From Candidatus Accumulibacter sp. ACC003 (GTDB lineage Bacteria > Pseudomonadota > Gammaproteobacteria > Burkholderiales > Rhodocyclaceae), in NCBI RefSeq assembly GCF_907163085.1, contig NZ_CAJQTX010000004.1, positions 566,421 through 630,420 of the forward strand: 64,000 nt of DNA, read 5' to 3'. This document shows positions 9,429 to 21,920 of this stretch, piece by piece. Position 1 is the stretch's first letter. Every line of letters begins with the position of its first letter. The notes beneath the pieces were generated by a model that saw only the letters and a program-made list of their open reading frames with translations, was not told the origin of the DNA and searched no databases. Position numbers and translations under genes: made by a program.

Positions 9429-11093
9429 TCAGATCGACCACGAATCCTCACCCTGCAAGGCGCGGAAGGCGTCGGCGGTACTGAGAAATATCTGCCCACT
9501 CAGTTGCTTGCCGACCAGGTCGCTGTGCTGCAGGCGATCCATTACCGGCCCCTTGACCTCGGCCAGGTGGAGCGTGATCTGTTCTGCCCGGAGGCTGTCG
9601 TTGATCTCGCGCAAGGCGTAGAGGCCGGTGGTATCGATCAGGCTGACGGCTGACATCACCAGCAGCACGTGCCGGGTTGGCCGGTGAGCAGCGGTGCGCG
9701 CCTTGAGCAGCAGCTCGAGGTGGCTGACCACCGCATCGACGTTGCCGAAAAAGAGGTCGGCGTCGACGCGCACGGCGAGGACGTCGGAGAGCGTTTCGAC
9801 CTGATGCCGTTCGACATTACGGAAGTGCTCGCTGCCGGGGATACGGCCGATGACCGCGATATGCGGCCGGCTGGCGCGCCAGATGACGGTCGCCAGCGAC
9901 AGCACGACGCCGAGTATCACGCCTTGTTCGACGCCGACCAGCAACACCCCGGCGGTGGTCGCCAGCAAGGCCGCGGCGTCGCCGCGGTCGTAGCGCCAGG
10001 AGTCTTTCAAGGTGCTGAAATCGATCATCCCGAGCACCGCCAGAATGATCGTCGCGGCCAGCGCCGGCAGCGGCAACCAGGACACCCAGCTGGTCGGCAC
10101 CGACAACGCCAGCACGATCAATGCCGCCGAAATCACGCTGGCCAGCGGCGTGTTGGCGCCGGCCGTGTAATTCACGGCCGACCGCGAAATACTGCCGGTG
10201 ACCGGAAAGCCACCCGACACCGCGCTGGCCAGGTTGGCGGCGCCCAGTCCGAGCAGTTCGTGGTTGGTGATGATCCGTTCGCCGCGGCGGTGCGCGAGCG
10301 ATTGCGCCGCGGCCTGGCTCGAGAGAAAGATCATGAAGGCGATCAGCAGCGCGGGCATGAACAGCGGCCGCCAGTGCTCGCCGGAAACCAGCAGGGTGAT
10401 CGCCGGCATGCCGGCCGGAATCTCGCCGACGATCTTGACACCCACCTGCGTCAGGTCGAGGAGTGCGACCGCTGTCGTCGCGACGACCAGAACGAACACC
10501 GGCGCCAGCTTGGCGAGCGTCTCGGCCAGTCTGGTCGATAACCCGAGAGCGCTGAGGCCCTTGCTCAGATATTGTTTCGCCAGCCACAGCGCGAGCAGCG
10601 AAGTCAGGCCGATGATCGTGCTCGGTCCATGCATCGCCGCCAGCGGACCGCCGACGAGCGGCTCGAGCTGGCCGCCGGTAATCAGCAGGGCGGCACCGGT
10701 GGTGAAACCGCTCATCACCGGGCGGCTGAGAAAACTGGCGACGAAGCCGAGGCGGAAGATGCCGCTGACGAACAGCAGGGCGCCGGCGATCAGCGCCATC
10801 TGGGCGGCCAGGACGACGCTCAGCGCCGAGCCGGGCGGCGCCAAGGGCGCCAGTGAGGTGCTGATCATCAGCGAGGTAATGGCCATCGGCCCAACCGACT
10901 GCACCATGCTGCTGCCGAATAGCGCATAAGCGATCGGCGGCAGGATGCTGGCGTAGAGCCCGGTCACCGGCGGCAGGCCGGCGACGATGGCGTAGGCCAT
11001 TCCCTGCGGAATCAGCATCATGGCGACGATGATGCCGGCACCGATATCACCGGCCAACAAGTCACGTCGGTAGTTCTTCAGCCAGATCAGCAT
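9429..11093 (-). CDS. SulP family anion transporter with STAS domain
   Basis: A 554-residue membrane protein. The N-terminal signature GIIVAMMLIPQGMAYAIVAG and ~12 hydrophobic segments define the SLC26/SulP transport domain. From about residue 430 the soluble STAS domain follows, ending DTTGLYALREINDSLRAEQI. Family substrates are sulfate, bicarbonate or other small anions; the sequence alone does not decide which. It stands alone on the minus strand between a glycosylase and pepD. Confidence 0.93.
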   Translation of the reverse strand: MLIWLKNYRRDLLAGDIGAGIIVAMMLIPQGMAYAIVAGLPPVTGLYASILPPIAYALFGSSMVQSVGPMAITSLMISTSLAPLAPPGSALSVVLAAQMALIAGALLFVSGIFRLGFVASFLSRPVMSGFTTGAALLITGGQLEPLVGGPLAAMHGPSTIIGLTSLLALWLAKQYLSKGLSALGLSTRLAETLAKLAPVFVLVVATTAVALLDLTQVGVKIVGEIPAGMPAITLLVSGEHWRPLFMPALLIAFMIFLSSQAAAQSLAHRRGERIITNHELLGLGAANLASAVSGGFPVTGSISRSAVNYTAGANTPLASVISAALIVLALSVPTSWVSWLPLPALAATIILAVLGMIDFSTLKDSWRYDRGDAAALLATTAGVLLVGVEQGVILGVVLSLATVIWRASRPHIAVIGRIPGSEHFRNVERHQVETLSDVLAVRVDADLFFGNVDAVVSHLELLLKARTAAHRPTRHVLLVMSAVSLIDTTGLYALREINDSLRAEQITLHLAEVKGPVMDRLQHSDLVGKQLSGQIFLSTADAFRALQGEDSWSI

Positions 11094-11277
11094 CGTTGCC
11101 GTCTCCCGGTGATCAGCGCTGCGCGATGGCGCGCAGCCGGCATGGTACTACCCGTTTAACTGCGGCGCTGCTGGCGGCGCGTGCAGCACCGCAGGTACGC
11201 ATTCTGGAGCGGCGGGCCAGTAAGGCGTATGCTGCTCGCCGCACGCCGCCGACCATCGACCACCGCACAGGAGCGCA

Positions 11278-12828
11278 ATGAAGAACATGCCGCCAGCCAC
11301 TCTTGACGCCGTCTTTTCCGACCTGCAACCGGCAGCTGTCTGGGCGCATTTTGCGACGCTCTGTCGGATCCCCCGCCAGTCCAAAGCAGAAGCGCGCTTG
11401 CGCGATCACCTCCGGCAGTGGGCACTCGCCCGCGGCTTGGCGGCGACGGTCGATGTCGCCGGCAATCTCCTGCTCCGTAAAGCGGCCAGTGCCGGCATGG
11501 CAACGGCGCCCGGCGTCGTTCTGCAGGCGCATCTGGACATGGTCTGCCAGCAGGCATGCACCAAGGGCCCGGCGGCGGCGCACGATTTTTCCCGTGATCC
11601 GATTCGACCGCTTCGTCGCGACGACTGGCTGGTCGCCGATGCAACGACGCTCGGTGCCGACAACGGCATTGGCGTGGCCTTGATCCTGGCGCTGCTCGAA
11701 GACGCGTCGCTGACGCACGGACCGATCGAAGCCCTGCTGACGGTCGACGAGGAAGCCGGCATGGGTGGCGCGCGCGGCCTGCCGGCGGGCCTGCTGCAGG
11801 GTCGCCTGCTGCTCAACCTCGATACCGAGGAATGGGGCGAATTTTTCCTCGGTTGCGCTGGCGGGCTCGACGTCAATGTGCACCGCGATGGCATGGCCGA
11901 GCCCTTGCCCACCGCTTTCAAGGTTTGGCGAATCGATTTACAAGGCCTGCGTGGCGGTCATTCCGGCGTCGACATTCACCAGCAACGCGGCAACGCGATC
12001 AAGCTGCTGGTGCGCGTCTTGCGCGACCTGGAGAGCCATTTCGCGCTGCGCCTGGTCGATCTGAACGGCGGCTCGGCGCGTAATTCGCTGCCCAGGGAGG
12101 CGTCGGCGACGGTTGCCGTGCCGGCCGCCGACGGCGATCGCCTGGCGGCCAGTCTGGCGGCGTGGCAGTCGCTGCTGCGCGACGAGTTGCCGGGCGTCGA
12201 TGAGCGACTGTGCTTGCATGGCGCGCCGGCATCGGCCGAGCGGGTGTTGTCGGCGGCCGATCAGGCCGTCTGGCTGGCGTCGCTGCACGCCGCGCCGCAC
12301 GGCGTTCGGCGTTGGAGCCCGAGCGTCGCCGGCGTCGTCGAAACGTCGAACAACCTCGGCATGGTCGCGCTCACGGCAAAAGGCGGCGGCTGCAACTTCA
12401 TGGTTCGCTCACTGCTCGAGAGTGGCAGCAGCGCGCTGGCCGACGAGATCGTCAGCCTCTTTGCCCTGTCGGGCACCGTCGCCGAGAAGGCCGGCGCTTA
12501 TCCGGGCTGGGCGCCGAATCCTGCTTCGCCGCTGCTGGCGCTCTGCCAGTCGGTCTACCGCCGTGAGTTTGGCGAAGAATCCAGGATGCAGGTGATCCAC
12601 GCCGGTCTCGAGTGCGGCCTCATCGCTGCCAAATATCCGGGTCTCGACATGCTCTCCTTTGGACCGAGCATACGCGGCGCGCATGCGCCCGGTGAAGCCG
12701 TCGAGATCGCTTCGGTGGGCTATTCCTGGCGTCTGCTGAAGGCGATTCTCGCTGCTGTCGCCGTTGGCACGCGGGCGCCGTCGGCGCCAGCAGGCGTCGA
12801 CGAACAGCGGCAGGAGCTGAGCCGATGA
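11278..12828 (+). CDS. pepD: Aminoacyl-histidine dipeptidase (Xaa-His dipeptidase)
   Basis: A 516-residue M20 family metallopeptidase. Metal-binding blocks are visible: LQAHLDMVCQ (His and catalytic Asp), TTLGADNGIG (bridging Asp), LLTVDEEAGMGGA (catalytic Glu) and LNLDTEEWGE. The ATG at 11278 follows AGGAGCGCA. The length is slightly above the ~485 of E. coli PepD, the extra residues lying at the C-terminus. It is cytosolic and cleaves dipeptides ending in His. Its stop overlaps the next gene's start (ATGA). Confidence 0.93.
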   Translation: MKNMPPATLDAVFSDLQPAAVWAHFATLCRIPRQSKAEARLRDHLRQWALARGLAATVDVAGNLLLRKAASAGMATAPGVVLQAHLDMVCQQACTKGPAAAHDFSRDPIRPLRRDDWLVADATTLGADNGIGVALILALLEDASLTHGPIEALLTVDEEAGMGGARGLPAGLLQGRLLLNLDTEEWGEFFLGCAGGLDVNVHRDGMAEPLPTAFKVWRIDLQGLRGGHSGVDIHQQRGNAIKLLVRVLRDLESHFALRLVDLNGGSARNSLPREASATVAVPAADGDRLAASLAAWQSLLRDELPGVDERLCLHGAPASAERVLSAADQAVWLASLHAAPHGVRRWSPSVAGVVETSNNLGMVALTAKGGGCNFMVRSLLESGSSALADEIVSLFALSGTVAEKAGAYPGWAPNPASPLLALCQSVYRREFGEESRMQVIHAGLECGLIAAKYPGLDMLSFGPSIRGAHAPGEAVEIASVGYSWRLLKAILAAVAVGTRAPSAPAGVDEQRQELSR

Positions 12829-13031
12829 ACGCCGACGATCTGCAACTGCTGGTCAGCACCAGCATGCCCTACGGCAAGTACAAGGGCCGGCTGCTGGCCG
12901 ACTTGCCCGGCAATTACCTGAACTGGTTCGCCCGTGAGGGTTTTCCGTCGGGCAAGCTGGGGCAGCTTCTGGCGCTGATGCACGAGCTCGACCACAATGG
13001 CTTGTCGTCGCTCCTGAAGCCCCTGCGGTAG
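12825..13031 (+). CDS. DUF3820 family small protein
   Basis: This 68-residue protein overlaps the pepD stop by 4 bp (ATGA), so it is translationally coupled. The pattern MPYGKYKGRLLADLPGNYLN followed by WFAREGFPSGKLG is characteristic of DUF3820 proteins, sometimes annotated as quorum-regulated virulence factor. The biochemical role is unknown to me. Confidence 0.85.
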   Translation: MNADDLQLLVSTSMPYGKYKGRLLADLPGNYLNWFAREGFPSGKLGQLLALMHELDHNGLSSLLKPLR

Positions 13032-13088
13032 GCAGGTAGCCGGCCCGCCGATCGCATGGGCGTTGTCGGCGCCGTCGCTGGGCTGCCC

Positions 13089-13670
13089 TCAGGGCTCGAT
13101 GCGCGTCCCGAGAACCTGCAGGAACTTTGCCAGCCAGTCGGGGTGGGCGGGCCAGGCGGGCGCGGTGACCAGATTGCCGTCCACCTGCGCCTGGTCGATC
13201 GGGATGTCCGCGTACGTGCCGCCGGCCGCCTGCACCTCCGGCCCGCACGCCGGATAGGCGCTGCACACGCGTCCCGAAAGTACGCCTGCTGCCGCCAGCA
13301 GTTGCGCGCCGTGGCAGATCGCGGCGATCGGTTTGCCGGCGCTGGCGAAGTGCTGGACGATGGCGATTACCGCCGGGTTGAGCCGCAGGTATTCGGGTGC
13401 GCGACCGCCGGGGATCACCAGCGCGTCGTAGTCTTCCCCACGCACGTCGGCGAAATCGGCATTGAGCGTGAAATTGTGACCGGGTTTTTCGCTATACGTC
13501 TGGTCGCCCTCGAAATCGTGCACCGCGGTACGCACCTGCTCGCCGCCGTGCTTGCCGGGGCATACCGCGTGCACCGTATGGCCGACCATCTGCAGGGCCT
13601 GGAACGGCACCATGGTTTCGTAGTCCTCGGTAAAATCTCCGGTGAGCATCAGAATCGTCTTTGCTGCCAT
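13089..13670 (-). CDS. DJ-1/PfpI family protein
   Basis: A 193-residue class-I amidotransferase-like protein starting at ATG 13670 with a GGAGACACAC ribosome site. The nucleophile elbow [13 protein letters not shown] contains the conserved Cys-His, and [12 protein letters not shown] holds the acidic/oxyanion region. Family members include PfpI-type stress proteins and glyoxalase III-like enzymes. The reading frame extends 63 codons further upstream, but that part is not family-like. Confidence 0.9.
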   Translation of the reverse strand: MAAKTILMLTGDFTEDYETMVPFQALQMVGHTVHAVCPGKHGGEQVRTAVHDFEGDQTYSEKPGHNFTLNADFADVRGEDYDALVIPGGRAPEYLRLNPAVIAIVQHFASAGKPIAAICHGAQLLAAAGVLSGRVCSAYPACGPEVQAAGGTYADIPIDQAQVDGNLVTAPAWPAHPDWLAKFLQVLGTRIEP

Positions 13671-14029
13671 GTGTGTCTCCTTGGCGTGGGTGGTGAGAGG
13701 TAAGCAGGCTGATTTACTCCTGACTCTGCCGAATTCTATACATAAAGCGGCTCGCCAGCCGCGCCCTTGTCGGGCGAGCGAGCGGCAAAGCAGACGCCGC
13801 TCGCTCGCCTGTCGCTGCCGTGGCACGACGTCAAGCCGCGGCGGCGCGTCGTCGAGCAAGCCGCGGAGTCTGTTGATTAGCGTCTATAGTGACGGTGTTG
13901 CCGGTCAGTCGTCGTCGGCAACGGGTCGCGGTGTGCCGCATCGTGCTCCTCCGCCAACGCGGGAACCTTGTCGCTGTCAGATGTCTGCTCAACTGTTGGC
14001 TGCCGCACCCCTTCACCCGGAGGTCTTCC
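13671..14029. other. Intergenic region between divergent DJ-1 gene and acnA
   Basis: These 359 bp carry the promoters and leaders of both divergent genes. I see no coding sequence. A short dyad, TTGCCG...CGGCAA, lies around 13900-13923, but no factor can be assigned. Confidence 0.6.
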
Positions 14030-16747
<2,718 letters not shown>

Positions 16748-16762
16748 ACTCGTGCGCGCGGG

Positions 16763-18055
16763 CTACTGCGACCGTAGACGGTCGTAGTCGGCCAGCAACT
16801 CTTGCAGCGCGCGACCCTGCTTGCGGCGTGTGTCGTCCATCCATTGCGGCACCGCCAGCGCCTTCGCGGCGCTTTCCCAGCGCGCCATCGCGGCCGTATC
16901 GCCAAGGCCCAGTGCGGCTTCCCAGAGTGTCGCCAACACCCAGAAGCGGTGTTGCGGATCGTCACCCTCGACTTCCGCCAGTGGCGTTGCCAGGCGAACG
17001 ACTTCGCGGCGGGTGCGCCTGGCGAGCACTGCGTCGGTAAGCGCCTCGTCGTCCTCGCCGGCGGTTAGCGACTGCTTGGCGCGGACGTCGAGCAGGAAGG
17101 CCAGGTTGATGCCGTTGTACCAGTCCTGCTTGAGGTGAAAGCCGCGGCCGTAACTGTCAATGGCTTCTTCGAGGTCCGCCGGACGCGATCGCTCGTCCCA
17201 CAGCCGCTTGTGCACCGCTCCCCACAGGCCGAGGGTCTCGGGGTCGTTGGTCGTCGCCGGCTTGAGCTCTTGCAGGATCCGGCGGGCTTCGAGGAGCGCC
17301 GCCTCGGCGCTGGGCCGCTTCGATTTGTACGTCGCCAGCGCCAGTTGCTGGACGACGAAGGCGTCATTCTTGCGTTGCTTGCGGACCTCGAGCAGCAGTT
17401 CCACCGCGCGCGGGAAATCGCTGTCCACACCGGCCGCTGGATTGATCGCCGCCAGCGCCTGCTCGAGCAAGGCCTTGGCGCTGGGAGGCTGCGGTGCATT
17501 GTCGGATCGGAAATCAGCGGTGCTACCGCAGCGTATGACTAACTTCGCCGCGTCGCGGCGCTGCGGTGGTTGCAGGTACGGCAGCAAGGTATAAACCGGG
17601 CTGTCGGTGTCCTGCCGGGCGAGCGCACTGCGAACGGCTTCACGCAGTGCCTCGGAAAAGCGTTTGGCCTCGCGTGCGCCGAGGTCTTCGCCGAGGTGCT
17701 TGTACGACAGGATGGCGATGTGGCCGACGTCGAACGGGTACTTGAACTCCGATTCGGCGACGATGATCGTCGCGCCGGGGCGCAGGCCATAGCGTACGCC
17801 GAGTTCGAAAGCGGCGTTGACGTTGTAGGTGGACAGGTCGGCGATGACCAGATCGGCCTGCAGCAGCATCTCGTACATCCGCACGTCGATCATTCCGTTG
17901 TGCGCAATCTCGTCGGCGCGGATGCATTCGACGCCGGCGGCTTCGACCGCTTCCTTGATGATCGCGTACGACGCGTCAAGGTCGAGGACGCGACCGTCGG
18001 TGTAGTCGGTCTTCTTGCCGAAGCCCTGGACGACGAAGCAGGTCTTGGCGCTCAC
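16763..18055 (-). CDS. Nucleotide-hydrolase/TIR-like domain with TPR (TRAFs-binding type) repeats
   Basis: The start is GTG 18055, overlapping the patatin stop (GTGA), so the protein is made in a coupled manner. The 430-residue product has a Rossmann-like N-terminal domain (residues 3-165): FVVQGFGKKTDY, then ADLVIADLSTYNVNAAFELG and VRYGL, which resembles nucleoside 2-deoxyribosyltransferase/TIR-like effector or sensor folds. From ~190 on there are helical TPR-type repeats (AVELLLEVRKQRKNDAFVVQ, then DLEEAIDSYGRGFHLKQDWY) like the TRAFs-binding/TPR-S region known from bacterial conflict proteins and animal ASK kinases. I infer a sensor or second effector for the adjacent phospholipase. A long open frame continuing upstream to 19054 is only the patatin gene's shadow. 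Confidence 0.75.
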   Translation of the reverse strand: MSAKTCFVVQGFGKKTDYTDGRVLDLDASYAIIKEAVEAAGVECIRADEIAHNGMIDVRMYEMLLQADLVIADLSTYNVNAAFELGVRYGLRPGATIIVAESEFKYPFDVGHIAILSYKHLGEDLGAREAKRFSEALREAVRSALARQDTDSPVYTLLPYLQPPQRRDAAKLVIRCGSTADFRSDNAPQPPSAKALLEQALAAINPAAGVDSDFPRAVELLLEVRKQRKNDAFVVQQLALATYKSKRPSAEAALLEARRILQELKPATTNDPETLGLWGAVHKRLWDERSRPADLEEAIDSYGRGFHLKQDWYNGINLAFLLDVRAKQSLTAGEDDEALTDAVLARRTRREVVRLATPLAEVEGDDPQHRFWVLATLWEAALGLGDTAAMARWESAAKALAVPQWMDDTRRKQGRALQELLADYDRLRSQ

Positions 18056-19230
18056 GCAAAGCCCCGCAGGTGGTCGATCGAGACGCTGCCGGCGGCATAC
18101 GCCTGGCCGATGCGCTGGATTTCCGGAATGCTGCCGACCGAGTCGAGGACCTGCACCTTGCGGGCGTCGATCGCGGCCAGACCGAGTGCGTCGATGCCGG
18201 TCTGGCTGATGTCCGGGTCGTAGCGCAGGTAGACGAACTGCTTGTCGACGCTGGCGTTTGACGCTCCGCCAGGGGCGATCACCATGTCGCCGACTTCGCG
18301 GTCGATGAGCGGCCCGAAGCGGCATTCGCCAAGCGTCCGGCAGGCCATGTCCCAGCCGGCAGAAGCCGCGTTCATCAGCGCGCCGGGCAGGTTTTTGGCG
18401 TTGTCGAGCAGCCACAGGTCGTGGGCTTTGAGGTCTGGCCGGGCGCTGGCGGCGCTGCCGGTGCCGACCGAGACGATCAGCAGATTGTCGGTGCCGGTCG
18501 GCCAGCCGACGTGGTAAGGGGCGGCGGTGACCATCTCGAAAGCCAGGAAGGCGGGATTGTTGTACGTCGTGACGCCGCCATCGACGAAGATGAACTGGTA
18601 TTCGTCCGGCGTTGCCGGCGCAAAAGTGACCACCTCGGGCGGGAAGAACGTCGGCGCCGCGGTGCTCGCCCGCAGCAGTTGCCATAGCGGCAGGCGCAGG
18701 TTGCAGTCCGGGCGACCGGGCTGGTTGTATTTTGCCCGCGGATTGTTGGAAACCGGCCACGGCGAGTCGGTGGTCGCGTTGCGCATGACCATCATCAGCA
18801 GCGTGCGCAGGTTGGCGTCGCCGAGCGTCGCGTGCGGCTCGGCCTGCGTCGCGGCGTGCGTCAGCGCCTGGTCGAATTCGCGCCGCAGCGTCCTGGCCAG
18901 CGGCTCGTCGTTGTAGTTGTACTTCAGGCGCTTGAGCAGCGACGCCTTGTCGAACATCTGCTGGCCGCTGTCGACGTAGAACGTGCGGATCTTGTCGGTG
19001 GACATGCCGGCCGAAATACAGCCGGCGACCATCGCGCCGGTACTGGTGCCGCAAACGAAGTCGAAGTAATCGGCGAGCACCAGCTCGGGTCGGCCGAGTT
19101 TTGCACGCAGCTCAGCCTCGAGTCTGGCCAGGATTTCGACGCTGATCAGGCCAAGGATGCCGCCGCCATCGCAGGCGAGGATCTTTTTGGGACCGGGGCG
19201 GTCGATACGTTCCAGCAGTTTTTCGTTCAT
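18052..19230 (-). CDS. Patatin-like phospholipase (probable conflict-system effector)
   Basis: A 392-residue patatin. The oxyanion glycine motif is DGGGILGL (21-28), the nucleophile elbow is GTSTG (61-65, Ser63), and the catalytic Asp is in VDGGVTTYNNPA (Asp217). This is the Ser-Asp dyad of lipid acyl hydrolases. There is no signal peptide, so it acts from the cytosolic side. An AGGAGG ribosome site precedes ATG 19230. It is followed with a 4-bp overlap by the TPR sensor-like gene. Patatins of this CapV-like form are membrane-degrading effectors in several anti-phage systems; no cyclic-nucleotide synthase is nearby, so classical CBASS is not indicated. Confidence 0.88.
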   Translation of the reverse strand: MNEKLLERIDRPGPKKILACDGGGILGLISVEILARLEAELRAKLGRPELVLADYFDFVCGTSTGAMVAGCISAGMSTDKIRTFYVDSGQQMFDKASLLKRLKYNYNDEPLARTLRREFDQALTHAATQAEPHATLGDANLRTLLMMVMRNATTDSPWPVSNNPRAKYNQPGRPDCNLRLPLWQLLRASTAAPTFFPPEVVTFAPATPDEYQFIFVDGGVTTYNNPAFLAFEMVTAAPYHVGWPTGTDNLLIVSVGTGSAASARPDLKAHDLWLLDNAKNLPGALMNAASAGWDMACRTLGECRFGPLIDREVGDMVIAPGGASNASVDKQFVYLRYDPDISQTGIDALGLAAIDARKVQVLDSVGSIPEIQRIGQAYAAGSVSIDHLRGFA

Positions 19231-19299
19231 CGCGTTGCCTCCTGTGTGGCGTGTTTGTCTGGTGTTGCCGGCGAGTGGTGGTACTGGTGGTTAGCAGCG

Positions 19300-21624
19300 T
19301 CAGTTGCCGTGCTCTGCGGGGGACGTGAAACGCACCGGTAAGGGCTGCCTTACGTCGAGGTGGACGTCACGCTGCGGGAACGGAATCGTGATCCCGGCGG
19401 CGGCCAGGCGCTTGTCCATGGCGTGGCGCAGGTCGCTGTCAACCCGGCGTCCCATCAGATTCGGCCCCAGCTCGACCCAGAAGACGAGCACCAGCAGCAG
19501 CGCATTGTCGCCGAAGTCCTCGAAGAAGACCTCCGGTTTGGGGTCGCGCAGGACCTGTCCGTGATCGTCGGCGCAGCCGCTGATGATGTCGGCCGCGTCG
19601 TGCACCGGCGACCCGTAGGCGACGCCGATCCTGATCTCGCGCCGGATGCGAGTGTTCGAATAGGTCCAGTTGACCACCTGGTTTTCGAGGAAGCTGGAGT
19701 TCGGTATCAGCGCTTCGACGCCATCAAAGCCGCGCACCGTCGACGCCCGCAGGTCAACCTGCGTGACGTAGCCGGTGACGCCGTTCAGGGCGATGATGTC
19801 GCCAACGCGGATCTTGCGTTCGAACAGGACGATGATGCCGCTGATGACGTTCTTGATGATCGTCTGGGTGCCGAAACCGACGCCGATCGCCAGGGCGCCA
19901 CCCATGAACGCGAAAACGGTCAACGGGATGCGCGCCAGATTGAGGATGAAGATCACCAGCACCACCGCCAGCGCGATCATCGCCCAGCGACGAATGACAC
20001 TGGCCACCTGCTCTTCGACCCCGAAGCGACCGACCATCAGCCGCTGCAGTCGCCCGGAGAGCATCGAAAACAGCCAATAGCCCAAGATGAAAAGGAGAAA
20101 CCCGCCGACGCTCTTGCCGACGGTGACCCCGTGCGCAATGGTCACCGTCTTGCCGTCGACGACCGTCGAATCCTCGACCGCAAACATCTCGAAGTCCCAG
20201 ACGCTTTTGAGTGCATGCACCGCCTGCAGCGCGCCGAGTTTCCAGTTGTCTACGCTGCCGGCCTTGGCGTCGAATCCGAAATCACCAAGCCAGCGCTTGA
20301 GCTGACGATCGAGCCGGCTGCCGGCGATTTCGACGCGCTGGTAAGTCTGCACGCGCTTCCTCAGGGCCTCCAGAATCGCCGACTCCTGCGCCGCAGTCGC
20401 CGCATCGAGGACGGCGCCGTCAAGCCGCGCCTCTTGTTGTCTGACGTCCATGCGCGCCGCTTCCTGCAGTTCACGGAACAGGTCCTTGCGGCTGGCGAGG
20501 TCGCGGCTGGTCTGGGCCAGCGTTGTGATGACCGCCTGACGCGTTGCCGCATCGTCGGAGCTGAAAGCGACGAAGCGCTGTCCCCACGAGTCGCCAGCGA
20601 CCTGCATCATCCCTTGCAGCCAGGTCAGCGTCATCAGTGTCAGCCGATCCGTTTCCAACTGTTCGTCAAGAAGCTGCAAGCGCCGTGCTCTGGCGCCACT
20701 CGCGTCGGGGCTCTGGGGTAGCTGCAACAGGCGGGCGCGCTCGGCGGTGCGTTTGCCGTTGTCGACGACCATTCGATCGATTTCGGCGTTCACCTTGGCC
20801 AGTGTTTTGCGCAACTGCGCCTGCTGTTGCTCGAAGTCTTCCTTGCTGAGCGTTTGCTCGGGCAGCACGCGGTCCAGCAGACGCTGCATTTCTGCACCGA
20901 GTGACTGCAGCCTGGATTGTTTCAGATGGCCTTCGTCGAGCGCGAGGCTCAGAACGCTCAACTCGGCTTCGGCCTGTTGCCGCCGCAGTTCGGCGAAGTC
21001 GCGGCTGCGCCGGTCTTTTTCGACTTGCTCGCGCCCTTTGGCACGCGCCAGTCGGTCGTCGGCCAGGCGGAAAGCCTCGCTGGCCTGCCGCCGCGTATCG
21101 AGCAGGCCGGCCTGCTGGTCGAGCAGCGCACGTTCTGCCGCAGCCAGGCTCTTCAGTTGCTCCTTCAGCGAGTCGTGTTCATCGCGCAGAGCATCGACGC
21201 GTAAGGCAGAGTAGGGCGGCGGGCCGGCCAACGCCGCCATCAGCGCCTTTTGATTCGCCGTTTCGATGGGCGAGTCCTGCAGGCTTTGGACTTCGTCGAG
21301 CAGCTTCAGGCGTTCACCGTAGAGCATCACCAGGCGATCGAGCTGGCGCTGGCGTGCGGTCGCCTGCAGGTCTTCCGGATCGGCTCCGGCGTTCTTCAGC
21401 TGCTCCTCTTCTAGTTGTCGGCGTGCATCGGCCAGTAGCGCTGCCGCCTGGGCGCGCGGGTCGGTAGCTTCGCCGGTCGCGTTGCCGCCAGCTTTGCCAC
21501 TGGGCGCCGCGTTATCGGCCGCTGGTTTGAGCGCTTCGGACAGCTGCTTGGGCAAGGCCAGCTGTGCGTCAGCGAGCGGCGCGAGGGCCATGACGATCAG
21601 CGCGAGGAACAGTCGGCGGATCAT
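19300..21624 (-). CDS. MscS-family mechanosensitive channel with long periplasmic coiled coil
   Basis: A 774-residue protein. Residues 1-20 are a signal peptide. About residues 60-410 are Arg/Leu/Gln-rich helices predicted as coiled coil, as in MscK/KefA-type periplasmic domains. Membrane helices then lead to the MscS pore and beta domain with GVGFGTQTIIKNVISGIIVL and ERKIRVGDIIALNGVTGYV. The C-terminal GITIPFPQRDVHLD is the family's closing motif. The channel releases solutes on hypo-osmotic shock. It lies 69 bp upstream of the patatin gene on the same strand and could be co-transcribed with it. Confidence 0.9.
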   Translation of the reverse strand: MIRRLFLALIVMALAPLADAQLALPKQLSEALKPAADNAAPSGKAGGNATGEATDPRAQAAALLADARRQLEEEQLKNAGADPEDLQATARQRQLDRLVMLYGERLKLLDEVQSLQDSPIETANQKALMAALAGPPPYSALRVDALRDEHDSLKEQLKSLAAAERALLDQQAGLLDTRRQASEAFRLADDRLARAKGREQVEKDRRSRDFAELRRQQAEAELSVLSLALDEGHLKQSRLQSLGAEMQRLLDRVLPEQTLSKEDFEQQQAQLRKTLAKVNAEIDRMVVDNGKRTAERARLLQLPQSPDASGARARRLQLLDEQLETDRLTLMTLTWLQGMMQVAGDSWGQRFVAFSSDDAATRQAVITTLAQTSRDLASRKDLFRELQEAARMDVRQQEARLDGAVLDAATAAQESAILEALRKRVQTYQRVEIAGSRLDRQLKRWLGDFGFDAKAGSVDNWKLGALQAVHALKSVWDFEMFAVEDSTVVDGKTVTIAHGVTVGKSVGGFLLFILGYWLFSMLSGRLQRLMVGRFGVEEQVASVIRRWAMIALAVVLVIFILNLARIPLTVFAFMGGALAIGVGFGTQTIIKNVISGIIVLFERKIRVGDIIALNGVTGYVTQVDLRASTVRGFDGVEALIPNSSFLENQVVNWTYSNTRIRREIRIGVAYGSPVHDAADIISGCADDHGQVLRDPKPEVFFEDFGDNALLLVLVFWVELGPNLMGRRVDSDLRHAMDKRLAAAGITIPFPQRDVHLDVRQPLPVRFTSPAEHGN

Positions 21625-21920
21625 CGAACGCGACTCCTTGAAGGCGGCGAGTGGTCACCGCTGTCGGCGCGGAAAGCGGCCGTGCTCACGGCACGATGCA
21701 CAAGTGGCAGCGAGGGGCGGCCGTGGCGGAAAAGCGGTAGCGGCATCGAGACTCCGGAAAGGCCGCACAGCGTCACAGCGAGCTTGCGGCAGGAACGTAG
21801 TATCGAACGTGTCGCTGCGGACGTCCACCCGACTCGTCGTCAGGCGCTATTTTGTCGCACGCTCACGCCGTGCGAGCGAGAAGCCGCTAGACTCCGACTT
21901 CCCGCTCCGGAACATCCCCC

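Noticed and set aside
16763-19054. One 763-codon minus-strand frame spanning the TPR protein and part of the patatin gene
   Set aside because: The upstream 333 codons are an Arg/Pro-rich shadow of the patatin gene; the coupled GTG start at 18055 explains the real protein.
18052-19230. Classical CBASS with the patatin as CapV
   Set aside because: No CD-NTase or cyclic-nucleotide synthase gene is within the window near the patatin.
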